This document shows, one piece after another, positions 62,128-64,000 of a DNA stretch of 64,000 bases; the stretch's first letter is position 1, and each line of letters begins with the position of its first letter. The DNA is from Monomorium pharaonis. Its lineage: Eukaryota; Arthropoda; Insecta; Hymenoptera; Formicidae. The notes beneath the pieces were generated by a model. It made no database searches, had not been told where the DNA came from, and saw nothing but the letters and a program-made list of their open reading frames with translations. Where the stretch lies: contig NC_050469.1 in assembly GCF_013373865.1 (NCBI RefSeq), forward strand, positions 30,075,046 to 30,139,045, given 5' to 3'. Made by a program: the position numbers and the translations under genes.

Positions 62128-64000
62128 CTGGTAGCGATACTTCGTACAGGAAAAGGGTTGAAGGAAAGAAGACCCGCGCAGGGAGAAGAAGAGGTGAAGC
62201 TCGCGTAGCTCGCTCGTCCTCAGAAAAATCGATTGACGACGATAAAAATGGAGGAATTTTTACTGCCACGATAAATGCATGGTAAATGTCCCTTGCCTTC
62301 CTTCGTGCTTACGTAATGTACGCGTTACAGTTTTTCCGATCGTTGTCACCATTTGGGCGTGTACCCTTTCTTGAAATTTCGGCCAATGAAAGACAATCAT
62401 GCATGATAACAATGAATGGCGAGCAGTTCGATGTGAAACCGAGTGTCGCAGTAAAAATCATCTTGAAATTTCCAATCCCGACGGCAGAGACATTGCTCTC
62501 GATGATGACACTCTGTAGGCGGGGATCGGGTTATTAGTACCTAAAAGTTGAAAGTGGCAGGTAACGATTCCACGGCGTTATCGCGTGGATTAACCAGGAA
62601 GGGAAGTTTGTCGAGGCAGTTAAAAGTTAGATGCTGCGGGCGAAAGGAGGTTATAGCATGGGTGTTATGGGGGAGGGGGGGAACTATAAAATCTCTCGCG
62701 AGATGCTAACAGCAGCATGATTTATCTCGGAACGATTTCGAACTCGAGCACGCTTTATATTTCGTTCGTAATGACGATGCGCGCTTACTAAGGAATAACT
62801 TCAAAAAAGCTTCTATCCGGAATTCTCATAATGATAACTTTGCTTAAAGTAAATGGCGAAAAGTACAAGGTTTCCGGTATACGTATATTCTGTAATTTAT
62901 ATTCCTTTCCTTCTGGATATTATATATCTATACTACATATCTTCGTTTATTCCGTTTATTCCATTAAAAGTGATATATTTGTTAGAGTTTGCTCGAGTTT
63001 ATGCGATTCGATTCTCCGTAATGTTGTGAATTCTTGGACGTATCGCTGGTACAGTATATTCCGTAAAGCTACGGGCACGTTACGTTTGAAAGGTTAATGA
63101 AAGTTCCTCCTTGTTCTGTTATGCTACGGCGTGCGCGAACGCGATGCGTCCGGAACAGAGAATCGAACTTCGGGATAACGTGAAACATTCCACGGCCCCG
63201 AACGGCCCGGAGGGTAGATTGGATGCGAAGTAGCGAAATGTGAATTCGGCAAAGTCCTCTGGCTTCGCGGTGTGTGCGCCCCTTCCAACCCTTTAGTCGC
63301 GTCTTTCGTCGCAGTGTGCATTTGCATTTAAATTCGAGATGAGCCGATGAATAAAAGGCCGCCTCGTTTTGGTACCAGCTCAAAACATCCGTTTTCTCGC
63401 ATAGCGTCAAGCGAGGAGGAGCCGGAAAGAAGATCATAGATGTGAAAGGAAGAACGAGAGGAAGAGAGGGGGGTGGAGAAAGGAAGAGAGAAAGACGGTG
63501 TAGGGTGAAAACGTGGAGAGCTTTTCGACTGTACGTCGCTCAGGAATTCGCCGAGAATCTTCGCACAGCAGACCTACGGAGACGCATCAGGGTGTAAGAG
63601 AGAGCCCAAAAGAGAAGGTGATAGCGGGGCAGACGTGGACGCTTTTCATTGTTTGGCGTCGGAATGGATGTGAGCTTGATGGAATACAAAATAGAGACGT
63701 GACCTACCTCGATGTCGGAGGACGATAGCGCGAGATGGTGGTTGAAGAAAAGGAGTTGCGGGAGAAAGAAAGATACCGCGAAGTGCGGGGGAGAGGGCGG
63801 GGGGGGGAGGAGGAGTCGAAGAGGATAAAGGATGCAGGGTCAAAGCGCGGCGGGAGGCTACGTATATATGAAACGACGGACATTTATTAATGTTCCAAGC
63901 GACCACGTCATATACCACGTAAAATGGGATGTGCACGACACGTGTAAGCGAGAGAAAGGGAGAGATATGTGAATCTGTAAATTGGATGCTACTTGTTTAT
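62128..64000. other. GC-rich non-coding DNA
   Basis: Contains purine-rich, G-rich patches near 62668-62681, 63440-63490 and 63787-63814. Overlapping frames on both strands show no recognisable product. Nothing is called at the right edge of the window. Confidence 0.45.

Noticed and set aside
63069..63437. 122-residue minus-strand frame
   Set aside because: Arginine-rich, random-looking, with a competing frame on the same strand.

Overview
The window reads as nuclear DNA of an insect, most likely an ant or another hymenopteran. This is an inference from composition: long AT-rich deserts alternate with GC-rich patches in which CpG is not depleted, (CT/GA)n microsatellites are frequent, and small non-autonomous DNA transposons are scattered through. 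It behaves as intergenic or intronic sequence. I see no tRNA, rRNA, CRISPR array, operon or bacterial-type gene. Nearly all open frames are short, overlap on both strands or lie in simple repeats, and are not genes.

Layout: 1-5.6 kb, unannotated non-coding DNA. 5.6-9.6 kb, three small DNA-transposon relics: a TA-type MITE, a TTAA-flanked hairpin MITE (8137-8264) and a TA-flanked element with terminal inverted repeats (8682-9555). 11.15-13.47 kb, a 2.3-kb foldback element with a perfect 9-bp target duplication. 13.5-23.6 kb, non-coding with a CpG-rich patch near 16 kb. 23.77-25.57 kb, a second foldback element of the same superfamily, also with a perfect 9-bp target duplication, carrying a G-rich 10-bp minisatellite. 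27.26-27.72 kb, minus strand, the only stretch that looks truly protein-coding, a 153-residue terminal exon of unrecognised family. 28-48 kb, non-coding with microsatellites and a partial second copy of the first MITE. 48.4-49.05 kb, a dense CpG-rich block that could be a promoter or 5' exon. 49-64 kb, non-coding, becoming more GC-rich with several G-runs.

The strongest observation is the pair of foldback elements. They share the terminal core TGTGTGAAGTTAGCA, both have 9-bp target duplications, and both consist of long inverted arms built from tandem subrepeats. Each repeats its own version of the terminal heptamer through its body (GCACCGC in the first, GCATCTC in the second). Long repeat-rich arms with 9-bp duplications resemble Drosophila Foldback and Mutator-like elements. 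The first element also holds about 30 copies of the palindrome AGTACT, nearly all in pairs. Neither element encodes a transposase, so both would depend on one supplied from elsewhere.
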